This document shows, one piece after another, positions 37,149 through 45,505 of a stretch of DNA of 64,000 nt. The position numbers and the translations under genes were made by a program. The first letter of the stretch is position 1, and every line of letters starts with the position of its first letter. Below the pieces are notes generated by a model. That model was not told the DNA's origin and made no database searches. It saw only the letters and a list, made by a program, of their open reading frames with translations. Where the stretch lies: assembly GCA_038230035.1 (NCBI GenBank), contig JBBRNX010000008.1:51222-115221 (forward strand), given 5' to 3'. Origin of the DNA: Gaiella sp038230035 (GTDB lineage Bacteria; Actinomycetota; Thermoleophilia; Gaiellales; Gaiellaceae).

Positions 37149-38087
37149 ATGGCCGTCGCGCCTGCACTCCCCGGAGGCTTCGAGCTGCCACTCGAGCTAC
37201 GGCTGCCGCGAATCGGCTCCGTCGATGCGGTCGCGCTAGAAGCGCGCGCTGCCGAGCTCGCGAAGCGCTCGATCAAGAAGGACTCCAAGCTGGCAGCGCT
37301 CGAGCTCGCGGTGCGGATGATGGACCTGACGACGCTCGAAGGGGCCGACACGCCCGGGAAGGTCGCCGCGCTTTGTTCGAAGGCGATCCGACCCGACCCT
37401 GTTGACCGGACCGTCCCCTCCGTGGCGGCTGTCTGCGTGTACCCGAACCTCGTCGCCGGCGCAAAGGCGCGACTCGCCGGCTCCGGCGTCAAGGTCGCGT
37501 CGGTTGCGACCGCGTTCCCTTCGGGTCAGGCGCCGACGGCGCTGAAGGTGGCCGAGGTGCGCGAGGTAGTCTCGCTGGGCGCCGACGAGGTCGACATGGT
37601 GATCGACCGCGGCGCGTTCCTTTCCGGTCGCTACGCGAAGGTCTACGACGAGATCTGTCAGGTGAAGGAGGCCTGCGGCAACGCGCACCTGAAGGTGATC
37701 CTCGAGACAGGTGAGCTCGGGACGTACGACAACGTGCGCCGGGCGTCGCTGCTCGCGATGGCCGCTGGCGCCGATTTCGTCAAGACGTCCACCGGCAAGG
37801 TCACGCCCGCCGCGACGCTGCCCGTGACCCTCTGCATGCTCGAAGCCGTACGCGACGTCCACGACGAGACCGGCCGGGTGGTCGGCATGAAGCCGGCCGG
37901 CGGGATCCGTACCGCCAAGCAGGCGATCCAGTACCTCTGCGTCCTCCACGAGACGCTCGGGACGGCGTGGATGACGCCCGACCTGTTTCGCTTCGGCGCA
38001 TCGTCGTTGCTGAACGACGTCCTCATGCAGATCCGCAAGCAGAAGACCGGCGTGTACCAGTCCCTCGACTACTTCACCATCGACTGA
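37149..38087 (+). CDS. deoC: Deoxyribose-phosphate aldolase
   Basis: The 312-residue DERA is a TIM-barrel class I aldolase. The Schiff-base Lys is in ADFVKTSTGKVTPAATL; VCVYPNLV, DEVDMVIDRGAF and KPAGGIRTAKQA are the other active-site blocks. It splits 2-deoxyribose-5-phosphate into acetaldehyde and glyceraldehyde-3-phosphate. The protein is longer than E. coli DeoC by about 50 residues at the N-terminus, like actinobacterial forms. Downstream aldehyde dehydrogenases could oxidise the acetaldehyde. ATG 37149 is supported by leaderless spacing. Confidence 0.95.
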   Translation: MAVAPALPGGFELPLELRLPRIGSVDAVALEARAAELAKRSIKKDSKLAALELAVRMMDLTTLEGADTPGKVAALCSKAIRPDPVDRTVPSVAAVCVYPNLVAGAKARLAGSGVKVASVATAFPSGQAPTALKVAEVREVVSLGADEVDMVIDRGAFLSGRYAKVYDEICQVKEACGNAHLKVILETGELGTYDNVRRASLLAMAAGADFVKTSTGKVTPAATLPVTLCMLEAVRDVHDETGRVVGMKPAGGIRTAKQAIQYLCVLHETLGTAWMTPDLFRFGASSLLNDVLMQIRKQKTGVYQSLDYFTID

Positions 38088-38155
38088 TGGCGGGCGACTG
38101 ATTGTGGCTCGGCTCGAGGCTTCCGTGTCCCGAACGCGGTCGGTGGACTCGCGTC

Positions 38156-38176
38156 CTTGTGTTACTGAAACACAAG
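38156..38176. promoter_or_regulatory. Palindromic operator-like repeat, copy 1
   Basis: A 21-base palindrome, CTTGTGTT and AACACAAG around ACTGA, in the deoC to aldehyde dehydrogenase gap. An identical copy begins 50 bases downstream (38206). Identical twin palindromes suggest a regulator-binding site, although an RNA hairpin is also possible. Confidence 0.6.
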
Positions 38177-38205
38177 CCCGTCACGAGCGGGCGCCCGAGA
38201 ATCCG

Positions 38206-38226
38206 CTTGTGTTACTGAAACACAAG
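38206..38226. promoter_or_regulatory. Palindromic operator-like repeat, copy 2
   Basis: Identical to the copy at 38156-38176. It ends 37 bases before the aldehyde dehydrogenase start, a typical operator position. Confidence 0.6.
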
Positions 38227-38263
38227 GTCGGTCAGGCTCGGGCGATAGACGGGGGCGATTGAG

Positions 38264-39757
38264 GTGGGCGAGGTCGAGAGCACGCCGGCGACATTGGGGG
38301 GGATAGGGTCGTCGCCGCTCGAGTGGGAGTACGCGCCCGCGCCGGAGGCGCGCGACATCGTCCGCTTTCAGGACCGCTACGGGCTGTTCGTCGGTGGCGA
38401 GTTGGTCGAGCCGAGGTCGAAGGAGTGGTTCCCGACGATCTCGCCGGCGACCGAGGAGCAGCTTGCCGAGGTCGCGCTCGCCGGTGCCGAGGACGTCGAT
38501 GCGGCGGTCGTCGCGGCGCGGGTCGCGTTCGAGAACGGCTGGTCGGGGCTGCGGCCGGCGGAGCGCGCGAAGTACCTCTTCCGGATCGCGCGGATCCTGC
38601 AGGAGCGTTCCCGCGAGCTCGCGGTCGCCGAGACGCTGAATGGCGGCAAGCCGATCAAGGAGTCCCGCGACGTCGACATCCCGCTAGCCGCCGCGCACTT
38701 CTTCTACTACGCGGGCTGGGCCGACAAGCTCGAGTACGCGTTCCCCAACCGTCGGCCGGCGCCGCTCGGCGTCGCGGGTCAGATCATCCCCTGGAACTTC
38801 CCGCTGCTGATGCTCGCGTGGAAGATCGCGCCTGCGCTCGCGGCAGGGAACACCGTGGTACTGAAGCCTGCCGAGACGACGCCGCTGACGGCGCTGATCT
38901 TCGCCGACATCTGCCGCCAGGCCGAGCTTCCTGCGGGCGTTGTCAACATCATCACGGGCGACGGCTCGACCGGAGCGCACCTCGTCCGGCATCGCGGCCT
39001 CGACAAGATCGCGTTCACCGGCTCGACCGAGGTCGGCAAGGCGATCCAGCGCGAGCTCGCCGGCACCGGCACGAGGCTGACGCTGGAGCTCGGCGGCAAG
39101 GCGGCGAACATCGTCTTCGACGACTGCGCGCTCGATCAGGCAGTCGAGGGGATCGTCAACGGGATCTACTTCAACCAGGGCCACGTCTGCTGCGCGGGCT
39201 CGCGGCTGCTCGTGCAGGAGTCGATCGCCGAACCGCTCGTCGCCAAGCTGAAGCGCCGCCTGGAGACGCTGCGTCTCGGTGATCCGCTGGACAAGAACAC
39301 CGACATCGGCGCGATCAACTCGCGTGCGCAGCTCGACCGCATCCGCGAGCTCGTCGCGAGCGGGGAGGAGGAGGGCGCCGAGATCTACCAGCCGCCGTGC
39401 GTCCTCCCCGAGAAGGGCTACTGGTTCGCGCCGACCGTCTTCACGAATGTCGCGCAGAGCTACCGGATCGCGCAGGAGGAGATCTTCGGGCCCGTTCTTT
39501 CCGTCTTGACCTTCCGCACGCCTGACGAGGCGATCGAGAAGGCGAACAACACCGCGTATGGGCTTTCGGCCGGCGTATGGACGGAGAAGGGGTCGCGGAT
39601 CCTCTGGATGGCGCAGCGCCTGCGCGCCGGTGTGGTCTGGGCGAACACGTTCAATCGCTTCGACCCGACCTCGCCGTTCGGCGGCTACAAGGAGTCCGGC
39701 TATGGACGTGAAGGCGGTCGCCACGGCCTGGAGCCGTATCTGAGGTTCGAGGAGTGA
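38264..39757 (+). CDS. NAD(P)-dependent aldehyde dehydrogenase
   Basis: A full-length 497-residue aldehyde dehydrogenase. IPWNFPLLMLAWKIAPALAA and KPAETTPLTAL bind NAD, FTGSTEVGKAIQ is the Rossmann turn, LELGGKAANIV holds the catalytic Glu and GHVCCAGSRL the catalytic Cys. Its place after deoC suggests acetaldehyde as a substrate; this is inference. Twin palindromes upstream suggest separate regulation. The GTG at 38264 is accepted with no strong ribosome-binding site. It overlaps the next gene by four bases. Confidence 0.92.
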   Translation: MGEVESTPATLGGIGSSPLEWEYAPAPEARDIVRFQDRYGLFVGGELVEPRSKEWFPTISPATEEQLAEVALAGAEDVDAAVVAARVAFENGWSGLRPAERAKYLFRIARILQERSRELAVAETLNGGKPIKESRDVDIPLAAAHFFYYAGWADKLEYAFPNRRPAPLGVAGQIIPWNFPLLMLAWKIAPALAAGNTVVLKPAETTPLTALIFADICRQAELPAGVVNIITGDGSTGAHLVRHRGLDKIAFTGSTEVGKAIQRELAGTGTRLTLELGGKAANIVFDDCALDQAVEGIVNGIYFNQGHVCCAGSRLLVQESIAEPLVAKLKRRLETLRLGDPLDKNTDIGAINSRAQLDRIRELVASGEEEGAEIYQPPCVLPEKGYWFAPTVFTNVAQSYRIAQEEIFGPVLSVLTFRTPDEAIEKANNTAYGLSAGVWTEKGSRILWMAQRLRAGVVWANTFNRFDPTSPFGGYKESGYGREGGRHGLEPYLRFEE

Positions 39758-40167
39758 GCGGCGCCGTCGAAACGCGTCCGATTCCGGCAACCGGAGTGAG
39801 CGAGATCGTGCTCGAGGTACTCGATCTCGACCAGGCTCTCGCGTTCTACCGCGACGTTCTCGGCTTCCCGGTCGTCGGTGGGCGCGAGGATCGTGCGTGG
39901 CTGATGGTCGGCCAGAGGACGCGGATCGGACTCTGGACGCCGCAGGTCGGTCTCGCGCGAGGTCGAGGGGGCGTCCATCTCCACTACGCATTTCACGTCG
40001 CCGACGAGGACTTCGACGCCTGCGTCGAGCACCTTACGGCGCGTGGTCATCCACCCGAGATCATCGACTTCGAGGATGACGGTCGTGGTCGTGCCGCGTA
40101 CGTCGAGGATCCGGACGGCAACATCGTCGAGCTCTGGACGTGGGACGTCGCGGGGCACCTGTCGTGA
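39754..40167 (+). CDS. VOC-family (glyoxalase-like) protein
   Basis: The 137-residue protein carries a VOC domain: SEIVLEVLDLDQALAFYRDV, LGFPVVGGREDRAWLMVG and the final AYVEDPDGNIVELWTWD. It is wedged between two aldehyde dehydrogenase genes, overlapping both by four bases, so it is translated with them and probably acts on a related aldehyde or dicarbonyl compound. That role is inferred from context only. Confidence 0.82.
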   Translation: MSGAVETRPIPATGVSEIVLEVLDLDQALAFYRDVLGFPVVGGREDRAWLMVGQRTRIGLWTPQVGLARGRGGVHLHYAFHVADEDFDACVEHLTARGHPPEIIDFEDDGRGRAAYVEDPDGNIVELWTWDVAGHLS

Positions 40168-40961
40168 GCCGCCTACCCGTGAAGAAGACGTACAAGCTCT
40201 TCATTGGCGGCGCGTTCCCACGTTCTGAGTCGGGTCGGACGTACGAAACTGAGGGGCAGAACGTCGCGCGTGCGTCGCGCAAGGACGCGCGCGACGCTGT
40301 CGTTGCTGCGCGCAAGGCGTTCGCCGGCTGGTCGGAGATGACGGCCTACAACCGCGGCCAGGTGCTCTACCGGCTTGCCGAGATGATGGAGGCACGGGCT
40401 GACGACCTCGCCGCGGTATGCTCTGGCCGGGACGAGGTGGACACGGCAGTCGATCGGGTCGTCTGGTACGCCGGTTGGGCCGACAAGCTCTCGCAGGTTC
40501 TCGGCTCCTCGAACCCGGTTGCCGGTCCGTACTTCAACTTCACCGTGCCGGAGCCGACCGGGGTCGTCGCGATTCTCGCGCCCGACGAGCCGGCGCTCGG
40601 CGGGCTCGTGTCGCGGCTTGCGCCGGCGCTCGTCGGCGGCAACACCGTGGTCGTGGTGGCGTCAGAGACGCATCCGCTTGCTGCGATCGAGCTGGCGGAG
40701 GCGATCGCCACCTCCGACGTGCCGGCCGGGGTCGTCAACATCCTCACCGGCTTCCGCGGCGAGCTCGGGCCGATCCTCGCCGGTCACATGGACGTGAACG
40801 CGATCGACGTGACCGGCGCCGGCGACGACACGGCCGACCTCGAACGCGCCGCTGCCGACAATGTCAAGCGCGTCGCACGGGGGTCGGCCGACGGTCAGAG
40901 CCCGTGGGACATCGCCGCGTTCCTCGAGATGAAGACCGTCTGGCACCCCGTCGGGACGTAG
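40164..40961 (+). CDS. Short aldehyde dehydrogenase-family protein lacking the catalytic domain
   Basis: About 265 residues covering only the NAD-binding half of an aldehyde dehydrogenase: KTYKLFIGGAFPRSESGRTY, NFTVPEPTGVVAILAPDEP and VGGNTVVVVASETHPLAAIE. The Glu and Cys motifs of the catalytic half are absent, yet the protein ends cleanly with FLEMKTVWHPVGT rather than at a ragged break. It is therefore probably a deliberate short form, perhaps a partner of the full-length enzyme upstream. GTG 40164 overlaps the VOC stop (GTGA). Confidence 0.78.
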   Translation: MSRLPVKKTYKLFIGGAFPRSESGRTYETEGQNVARASRKDARDAVVAARKAFAGWSEMTAYNRGQVLYRLAEMMEARADDLAAVCSGRDEVDTAVDRVVWYAGWADKLSQVLGSSNPVAGPYFNFTVPEPTGVVAILAPDEPALGGLVSRLAPALVGGNTVVVVASETHPLAAIELAEAIATSDVPAGVVNILTGFRGELGPILAGHMDVNAIDVTGAGDDTADLERAAADNVKRVARGSADGQSPWDIAAFLEMKTVWHPVGT

Positions 40962-41163
40962 TTCTCGACTCGATCTCTGTGGACGGACCTGCGCGAAACT
41001 GGCACAGGGTCGTCTCACACGGCTGCGTGTATCGGCGTTAGGCTCAAGCTGTGGGGAGGAGGCCGGTGGCCCAGGTGATGTTCGCTTGGGACATGTCCCG
41101 CTAGGAGAGGTCGCCGGTGTGCGAGGAGGGCTCTGCATGCGTCTCCGTGAGGGCTGCTCCCGT

Positions 41164-41700
41164 CTAGAGGAGGCGGTCGATCGCGTCGTGGGCTGCCGCC
41201 AGGCGCACGTCGTGTGGCCCTTCGAGCAGCAGCCACGGCGAGCCGCTCTCCCGAGCGTGTGTGAGCAGCCGGTCGTGCATCCACTGCCGTTGCTGCTCGA
41301 ACTCACGCAGACCGTCGTGCGTGAACGGCACGTCGAGTCCGCAGACGAGGTAGAGGTCGTAGCGTCGCGCGGCCAGGTCGTCGAACCCGGTCGCCGGCGA
41401 GCCGAGGTACGCCTCGTGGAACACCGCCGTCGTGAATGCATCCGTGTCGCAGAAGAGCACCCGCCGCGCAAACCCCACGAGGAAGTCTTCGTACCAGCAG
41501 TGGACGCGTGCGATATGCGTGAACTCCCAGCTTTCCCAGGCGCTGCCGGTCGTACGGCCGACCTCGGTGTAGACGCGCCCATACTCGGGATTCCAGACCG
41601 TCTCGTACGCGACCGCAAGCGCCGCAGCGAGCGTCGTCTTACCTGTCGACTCAGCGCCAAGAAGACAGATGCGGGCGACAGCCGGGCGTTCGTTCTCCAT
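41164..41700 (-). CDS. NadR-type ribosylnicotinamide kinase-like ATPase
   Basis: The 178-residue P-loop protein starts MENERPAVARICLLGAESTG with Walker A GAESTGKTTLA. It continues TVWNPEYGRVYTE, VLFCDTDAFTTAVF and YDLYLVCGLDVPFTHDGLR, the blocks of the NadR kinase domain, which phosphorylates nicotinamide riboside. The usual NadR adenylyltransferase domain is absent. ATG 41700 is the family-typical start; the frame extends to 41793 but overlaps the divergent gene. Confidence 0.82.
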   Translation of the reverse strand: MENERPAVARICLLGAESTGKTTLAAALAVAYETVWNPEYGRVYTEVGRTTGSAWESWEFTHIARVHCWYEDFLVGFARRVLFCDTDAFTTAVFHEAYLGSPATGFDDLAARRYDLYLVCGLDVPFTHDGLREFEQQRQWMHDRLLTHARESGSPWLLLEGPHDVRLAAAHDAIDRLL

Positions 41701-41743
41701 CAGCCACGCGTACGGTAACGAGAGCCGAGTAGCATCCCCGGCA

Positions 41744-42316
41744 GTGACGGGCCTCCGCAGGTTGAGCCAGGCGATCTCCGAGGGTGACGGCATCTCCGTT
41801 CTCGTCGAGGTGCGCGACGTGGACGGGGCACGCGCGGCTGCAGCACAGGGTGCCGAAGGACTCGTGCTGCGGCATGTGGCCGACGGGATCCGCGACGCGA
41901 CAGAGCTACCGCTCGTCTGGATCGGGAGCGCCGCCGACGCACGCGACGCCGACGCGATCGTCGTCGATGTCGACGCTGCCGGCGATCGGCTCGCAGAGCT
42001 CGTCGACGCGGTGCACGCGCTCGGTGTGGAGTGCGTGCTGAAAGTGCGCGACGAGGACGATCTCGAGCTGGTGCTCGAGGCGGTCGATCCGGAGATCCTG
42101 CTTCTCTCCGCCGAAGAAGCAGACGACGATCAGCATCACCTCGATCGCCTGCTCGAACTACTCCCGGACGTGCCCGCAGGCAAGCTCGCGATCGCCGAGC
42201 TCGCCGTCGCGAGCGCGGATGATGTGGCGGAACTCGAGCGCGCGGGCGTCGATGCGGTCTTCGTGACGGCGGGCGACATCGGTCCGCTTGTCGGTGACGC
42301 GCATCCCGAAGTGTAG
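41744..42316 (+). CDS. Indole-3-glycerol-phosphate-synthase-like barrel protein
   Basis: The 190-residue product resembles the TrpC/IGPS barrel: LVEVRDVDGARAAAAQGAEG, LKVRDEDDLELVLEAVDPEI, LLELLPDVPAGKLAIAEL and ERAGVDAVFVTAGDIGPLVG. It is shorter than true IGPS (about 250) and lacks an obvious catalytic Lys pair, so activity in tryptophan synthesis is doubtful. It is alone, divergent from the NadR-like gene. GTG 41744 is the likely start, with TAGCAT eight bases before it. Its stop abuts an inverted-repeat element. Confidence 0.6.
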   Translation: MTGLRRLSQAISEGDGISVLVEVRDVDGARAAAAQGAEGLVLRHVADGIRDATELPLVWIGSAADARDADAIVVDVDAAGDRLAELVDAVHALGVECVLKVRDEDDLELVLEAVDPEILLLSAEEADDDQHHLDRLLELLPDVPAGKLAIAELAVASADDVAELERAGVDAVFVTAGDIGPLVGDAHPEV

Positions 42317-42477
42317 GAGCTCATTCGGAACGAAGCCTTGTGCCGTCGTGGCGCGCTGTGCGCGCACGCTGCCGCGTCCTCAGTCGCGTAGATAGCGCTG
42401 CTATTCACGCTCCCTGCGTCCTTGAATCGCACGCACCCATCACGCCACGACGACGAAGCTTCATTCCGAATGAGCTC
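42317..42477. repeat. 161-bp element with near-perfect 37-bp terminal inverted repeats (MITE-like)
   Basis: The left arm (42317-42353, starting GAGCTCATTCGGAA) and right arm (42443-42477, ending TTCCGAATGAGCTC) are inverted repeats: the outer 14 bases match exactly and about 31 of 37 overall. The interior encodes nothing. The left end touches the stop codon of the IGPS-like gene, and the right end contains the ATG of the next gene at 42470. No clear target-site duplication is visible. This looks like a small non-autonomous transposable element. Confidence 0.55.
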
Positions 42478-43828
42478 TGATCGCGTAGCGCTCGGCGCGA
42501 TCCTCGTCCTCGCCGCGGCGCTGCGTCTCGTCGGGATCCGCTACGGCCTGCCCTACCCATTCCTGAACCCCGACGAGGCGAACCTCGTTCCGCGCGCATG
42601 GGCCATCGGACACGGGCACGGGCTCGACCCGCGGTGGTACGACTACCCGTCGCTGCTGATGTACCTGCAGGCGCCGTTCGAGGCGGTCGTGCACGCGCCG
42701 TCGTACGGGGTGGCGCGCGGTGTGGCGATGGTGCTCGGGCTCGCCGGCGTCGCGGCGACGTGGTGGCTCGGGATGAGGTCGTACGGGAGAAGGGCGGCGA
42801 TCGTCGGCGCGGCGAGCGTGGCGGTCGCGACGACGCACGTCGCCTACTCGCGGATGGCGGTCACCGATGTCGCGCTCGCGCTCGGTGTGACGTGCGCACT
42901 CGCGCTGATGCTCGCCGGTCGGCTTGAATGGGCCGGACTTGCGGTTGGCCTAGCGGCGGCGGCGAAGTACCCGGGGGCGGTCGCGCTGGCGCCGCTCGTC
43001 GTTGCAGGTTGGGGGGAGTGGCGCCGACTCGTTCGGGCGGGGGCGCTTGCAGCCGTTGGATTCGTTGTCGCGGCCCCCTTTGTCGTCATCCACGCGCGAA
43101 CCGCATGGCACGCGATCTCGCATGTGAACCGCCTCGCCAGGGCGGGGTGGCTCGGCTTCGAGCACGATCCCGCGACCCCGTTCGCCTATCTTGACCGGCT
43201 CTGGCAGGGACTGGGGCCGCTGCTCGTGCTCGGTCTGATCGGGTTCGCAGTGGCGCTGTGGCGCCGCCGACGGGCCGATCTCGTTCTCGCATCGTTCGTG
43301 ATCGCCTACTGGCTGACGCTGATGCCGCAGCGCGCTCATTTCGACCGCTATGTGCTGCCGCTGGTGCCGGTGGTCGGTGTCCTCGCGGCGCGGATCCCGT
43401 GGACGGCGCCGCTGGCACTCGTGCTCCTGGTCGTGCCGCTCGCGTGGTCGATCGGCGACGCGCGGGGACTGACGCGGACCGACACTCGCGTAGTCGCGAT
43501 TCCCAAGCTCGTCGGCGCGCTGCCCCCGGGCGCCGAGGTCGCCGCCGACCCGTCATCCCCGCCACTCGGCCGCCGCGTGCTCGACCTCCAGCTACCCGGG
43601 CCGGCCCGGCCGACTGACCCGAACCGCGACCTTGCGCGCCTACGCGCACAGGGAGTCGACTACGTCCTCGTCACGGGAACGGTGACCGACCGCGTGCTCC
43701 GCGCGCGCGGCGACTACCCGCTCGAGAGCCGCTTCTATGACGCGCTCGCCCGTCTCCGGCCGGTAGTCGACGTCGAGCCTGGTCATGGCCTTGCCGGGCC
43801 GTGGGTGCGTCTCTACCGCATCCAGTGA
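42470..43828 (+). CDS. Glycosyltransferase family 39-like membrane protein
   Basis: The 452-residue integral membrane protein has about 10-11 hydrophobic segments. The first loop has NPDEANLVPRAWAIGHGHGL, matching the acidic catalytic motif of GT39/PMT/ArnT glycosyltransferases, and YDYPSLLMYLQAP follows. Such enzymes use polyprenyl-phosphate sugars; the acceptor is unknown. The end (DYVLVTGTVTDRVL) is a small extracytoplasmic domain. ATG 42470 lies inside the right arm of the inverted-repeat element. Confidence 0.8.
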   Translation: MSSDRVALGAILVLAAALRLVGIRYGLPYPFLNPDEANLVPRAWAIGHGHGLDPRWYDYPSLLMYLQAPFEAVVHAPSYGVARGVAMVLGLAGVAATWWLGMRSYGRRAAIVGAASVAVATTHVAYSRMAVTDVALALGVTCALALMLAGRLEWAGLAVGLAAAAKYPGAVALAPLVVAGWGEWRRLVRAGALAAVGFVVAAPFVVIHARTAWHAISHVNRLARAGWLGFEHDPATPFAYLDRLWQGLGPLLVLGLIGFAVALWRRRRADLVLASFVIAYWLTLMPQRAHFDRYVLPLVPVVGVLAARIPWTAPLALVLLVVPLAWSIGDARGLTRTDTRVVAIPKLVGALPPGAEVAADPSSPPLGRRVLDLQLPGPARPTDPNRDLARLRAQGVDYVLVTGTVTDRVLRARGDYPLESRFYDALARLRPVVDVEPGHGLAGPWVRLYRIQ

Positions 43829-43859
43829 CGGCTTGGTTGGAGGCACGGAGCAAGCAACC

Positions 43860-43865
43860 TATACT
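43860..43865 (+). promoter_or_regulatory. -10 box upstream of a secreted-protein gene
   Basis: TATACT, close to TATAAT, ends nine bases before GTG 43875, so the untranslated leader would be about 2-3 bases. Confidence 0.5.
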
Positions 43866-43874
43866 CGCGCCGTC

Positions 43875-44396
43875 GTGAGACTCACGATGCTCATCCGGAT
43901 TCTTGCTGTGGCCGGCGCGAGCTTGATCCTGGTCTCGGTCGGCTGGGCGAGGTCGTCCTTCTCCGGCACGTGGGTCGCGCGCAGTCTGACGCTCAAGGGG
44001 ATTCCGATCTGTTCTGGCGGCCGGGATATCGGCTGCATGCCGCGCTCGGTACAGGCCCTGTATACGTTTCGGCTCACATTCCGCGGTTCGGGACTTCAGT
44101 ACTACGGAGAGGGGCCAACCGACGCCTCGCACGACCCGGTCTCCGCCAAGGGCACCTGCAGGATGCGCCTGGCTCGCGACCACGTTGCTGCTGGCTGGAT
44201 GTACTACGCAGCCGTCGCGAAGGCGACGTTTTCCGGTGAAGGCGGCCCCGGCGTGCCCTGTCAGGAGCTTCCAATCAGTGGGTACGACGTCTCGCTTCGG
44301 ATCCGGCTAGTCGGCGTGAAGCTGAGGGTCGAGTTCGGCTACTCGAGCTTCCCCGCAAAGTACAAGGCCTACACGTTTGTGTCGCGCGTGAGCTGA
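43875..44396 (+). CDS. Secreted hypothetical protein
   Basis: A 173-residue protein I do not recognise. MLIRILAVAGASLILVSVGW is a clear signal peptide, cleaved near WARSSF. The mature part is beta-rich with Cys residues in PICSGGRDIGC, KGTCRMRL and GVPCQEL, which suggests disulfide bonds outside the cell. The GTG at 43875 is chosen because the signal peptide begins there and a -10 box is close by. Confidence 0.65.
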   Translation: MRLTMLIRILAVAGASLILVSVGWARSSFSGTWVARSLTLKGIPICSGGRDIGCMPRSVQALYTFRLTFRGSGLQYYGEGPTDASHDPVSAKGTCRMRLARDHVAAGWMYYAAVAKATFSGEGGPGVPCQELPISGYDVSLRIRLVGVKLRVEFGYSSFPAKYKAYTFVSRVS

Positions 44397-44410
44397 AGCG
44401 CGGGAGCTTC

Positions 44411-45451
44411 CTACGCGAGGGCGCGGGCGGCGTCGAGGATCGCCTGCGGCACGCGCTTCAGCTCACGGGTCGCCTCCTCGAGTGGGATGTCGACGATCTC
44501 GTCACCTTGCAGCGCGGCCATCCGCCCGAAGACGCGCTCGTGCACGAGCGTTGCCGCCTTGAGACCGAACCGCGTCGCGAGCACACGATCATGGGCCGTA
44601 GGAGTCCCCCCTCGTTGAACATGCCCGAGAACGGTGACCCGAGTCTCGAAGTTCGTCCGCTCCTCGATCTCCCGGGCCAGCTCGTGCCCGACCCCTCCGA
44701 GGCGGACGTGACCGAATTGGTCGGTCGCGGGAGCCTCCGCTGCCACCATGCGCGACTCGCCGTTTGCGTACGACAGCTCGTAGCCCTCGCTGACGACCAC
44801 GATCGAGAACGACTTCCCGCTCGCGTGCCGCTGCACCAGTCGCTCGCACGCCAATTCGACCGTCTCCGGCTCCTCCGGCACGAGGATCACGTCGGCGCCG
44901 CCGGCGATCCCGCTCATGACGGCGATCCAGCCGACGTGTCGGCCCATCACCTCGACGACCATCACGCGGTTGTGCGATTCCGCTGTCGTGTGCAGCCGGT
45001 CGATCGCCTCGGTCGCGACCGAGAGAGCGGTGTCGAAGCCAAACGTGTAGTCCGTCCCCGAGAGATCGTTGTCGATCGTCTTCGGCACACCGACCACGGG
45101 GAACGCGAACTCGGCGTGGAGCTTGGCGGCGACACCGAGCGTGTCCTCGCCGCCGATTGCGACGAGCGCGTCCAGCCCCGCGGCCGCGAAGTTCTCCAGA
45201 ACCCGGTCGACGCCGCCGTCGACCTTGTAGGGGTTCGTGCGCGTCGTCCCGAGAATCGTCCCGCCTCGGGGCAGGATCCCGGAGATGTCGCGCGGCCCGA
45301 GCGGTTCCGTCAACCCGTCGACCAGCCCGCGCCAACCCTCGCGCACAGCCACCATCTCGTGTCCGCGGCTGAACGAGCTGCGGGCCACTGCGCGGATCAC
45401 GGCGTTGAGTCCAGGGCAGTCCCCGCCGCCCGTGAGAATGCCGATTCGCAT
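44411..45451 (-). CDS. pfkA: 6-phosphofructokinase, probably pyrophosphate-dependent
   Basis: The 346-residue PFK has GILTGGGDCPGLN for the phosphate loop, then VAIGGEDTLG and GVPKTIDNDL. In E. coli numbering, position 104 (GG-D-G) is Asp and position 124 (P-G-TIDND) is Lys. In the characterised actinobacterial enzymes that pair accompanies use of pyrophosphate, whereas Gly at 104 accompanies ATP. VEVMGRHVGWIAV and VLGHVQRGGTP are the sugar-phosphate sites. The assignment to PPi dependence rests on those residues only. Confidence 0.9.
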   Translation of the reverse strand: MRIGILTGGGDCPGLNAVIRAVARSSFSRGHEMVAVREGWRGLVDGLTEPLGPRDISGILPRGGTILGTTRTNPYKVDGGVDRVLENFAAAGLDALVAIGGEDTLGVAAKLHAEFAFPVVGVPKTIDNDLSGTDYTFGFDTALSVATEAIDRLHTTAESHNRVMVVEVMGRHVGWIAVMSGIAGGADVILVPEEPETVELACERLVQRHASGKSFSIVVVSEGYELSYANGESRMVAAEAPATDQFGHVRLGGVGHELAREIEERTNFETRVTVLGHVQRGGTPTAHDRVLATRFGLKAATLVHERVFGRMAALQGDEIVDIPLEEATRELKRVPQAILDAARALA

Positions 45452-45492
45452 GTTCGGCCGACCCTAGCCGAACCGGTTTCGTCACTCGACGG

Positions 45493-45498
45493 TACCCT
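45493..45498 (+). promoter_or_regulatory. -10 box of a probable leaderless lipoprotein transcript
   Basis: TACCCT ends seven bases before GTG 45506. The gap to pfkA, which diverges, is 54 bases. Confidence 0.5.
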
Positions 45499-45505
45499 TC
45501 AGCGC

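Noticed and set aside
38156..38226. CRISPR-like direct repeats
   Set aside because: Only two repeat units, palindromic throughout, with no cas genes nearby.
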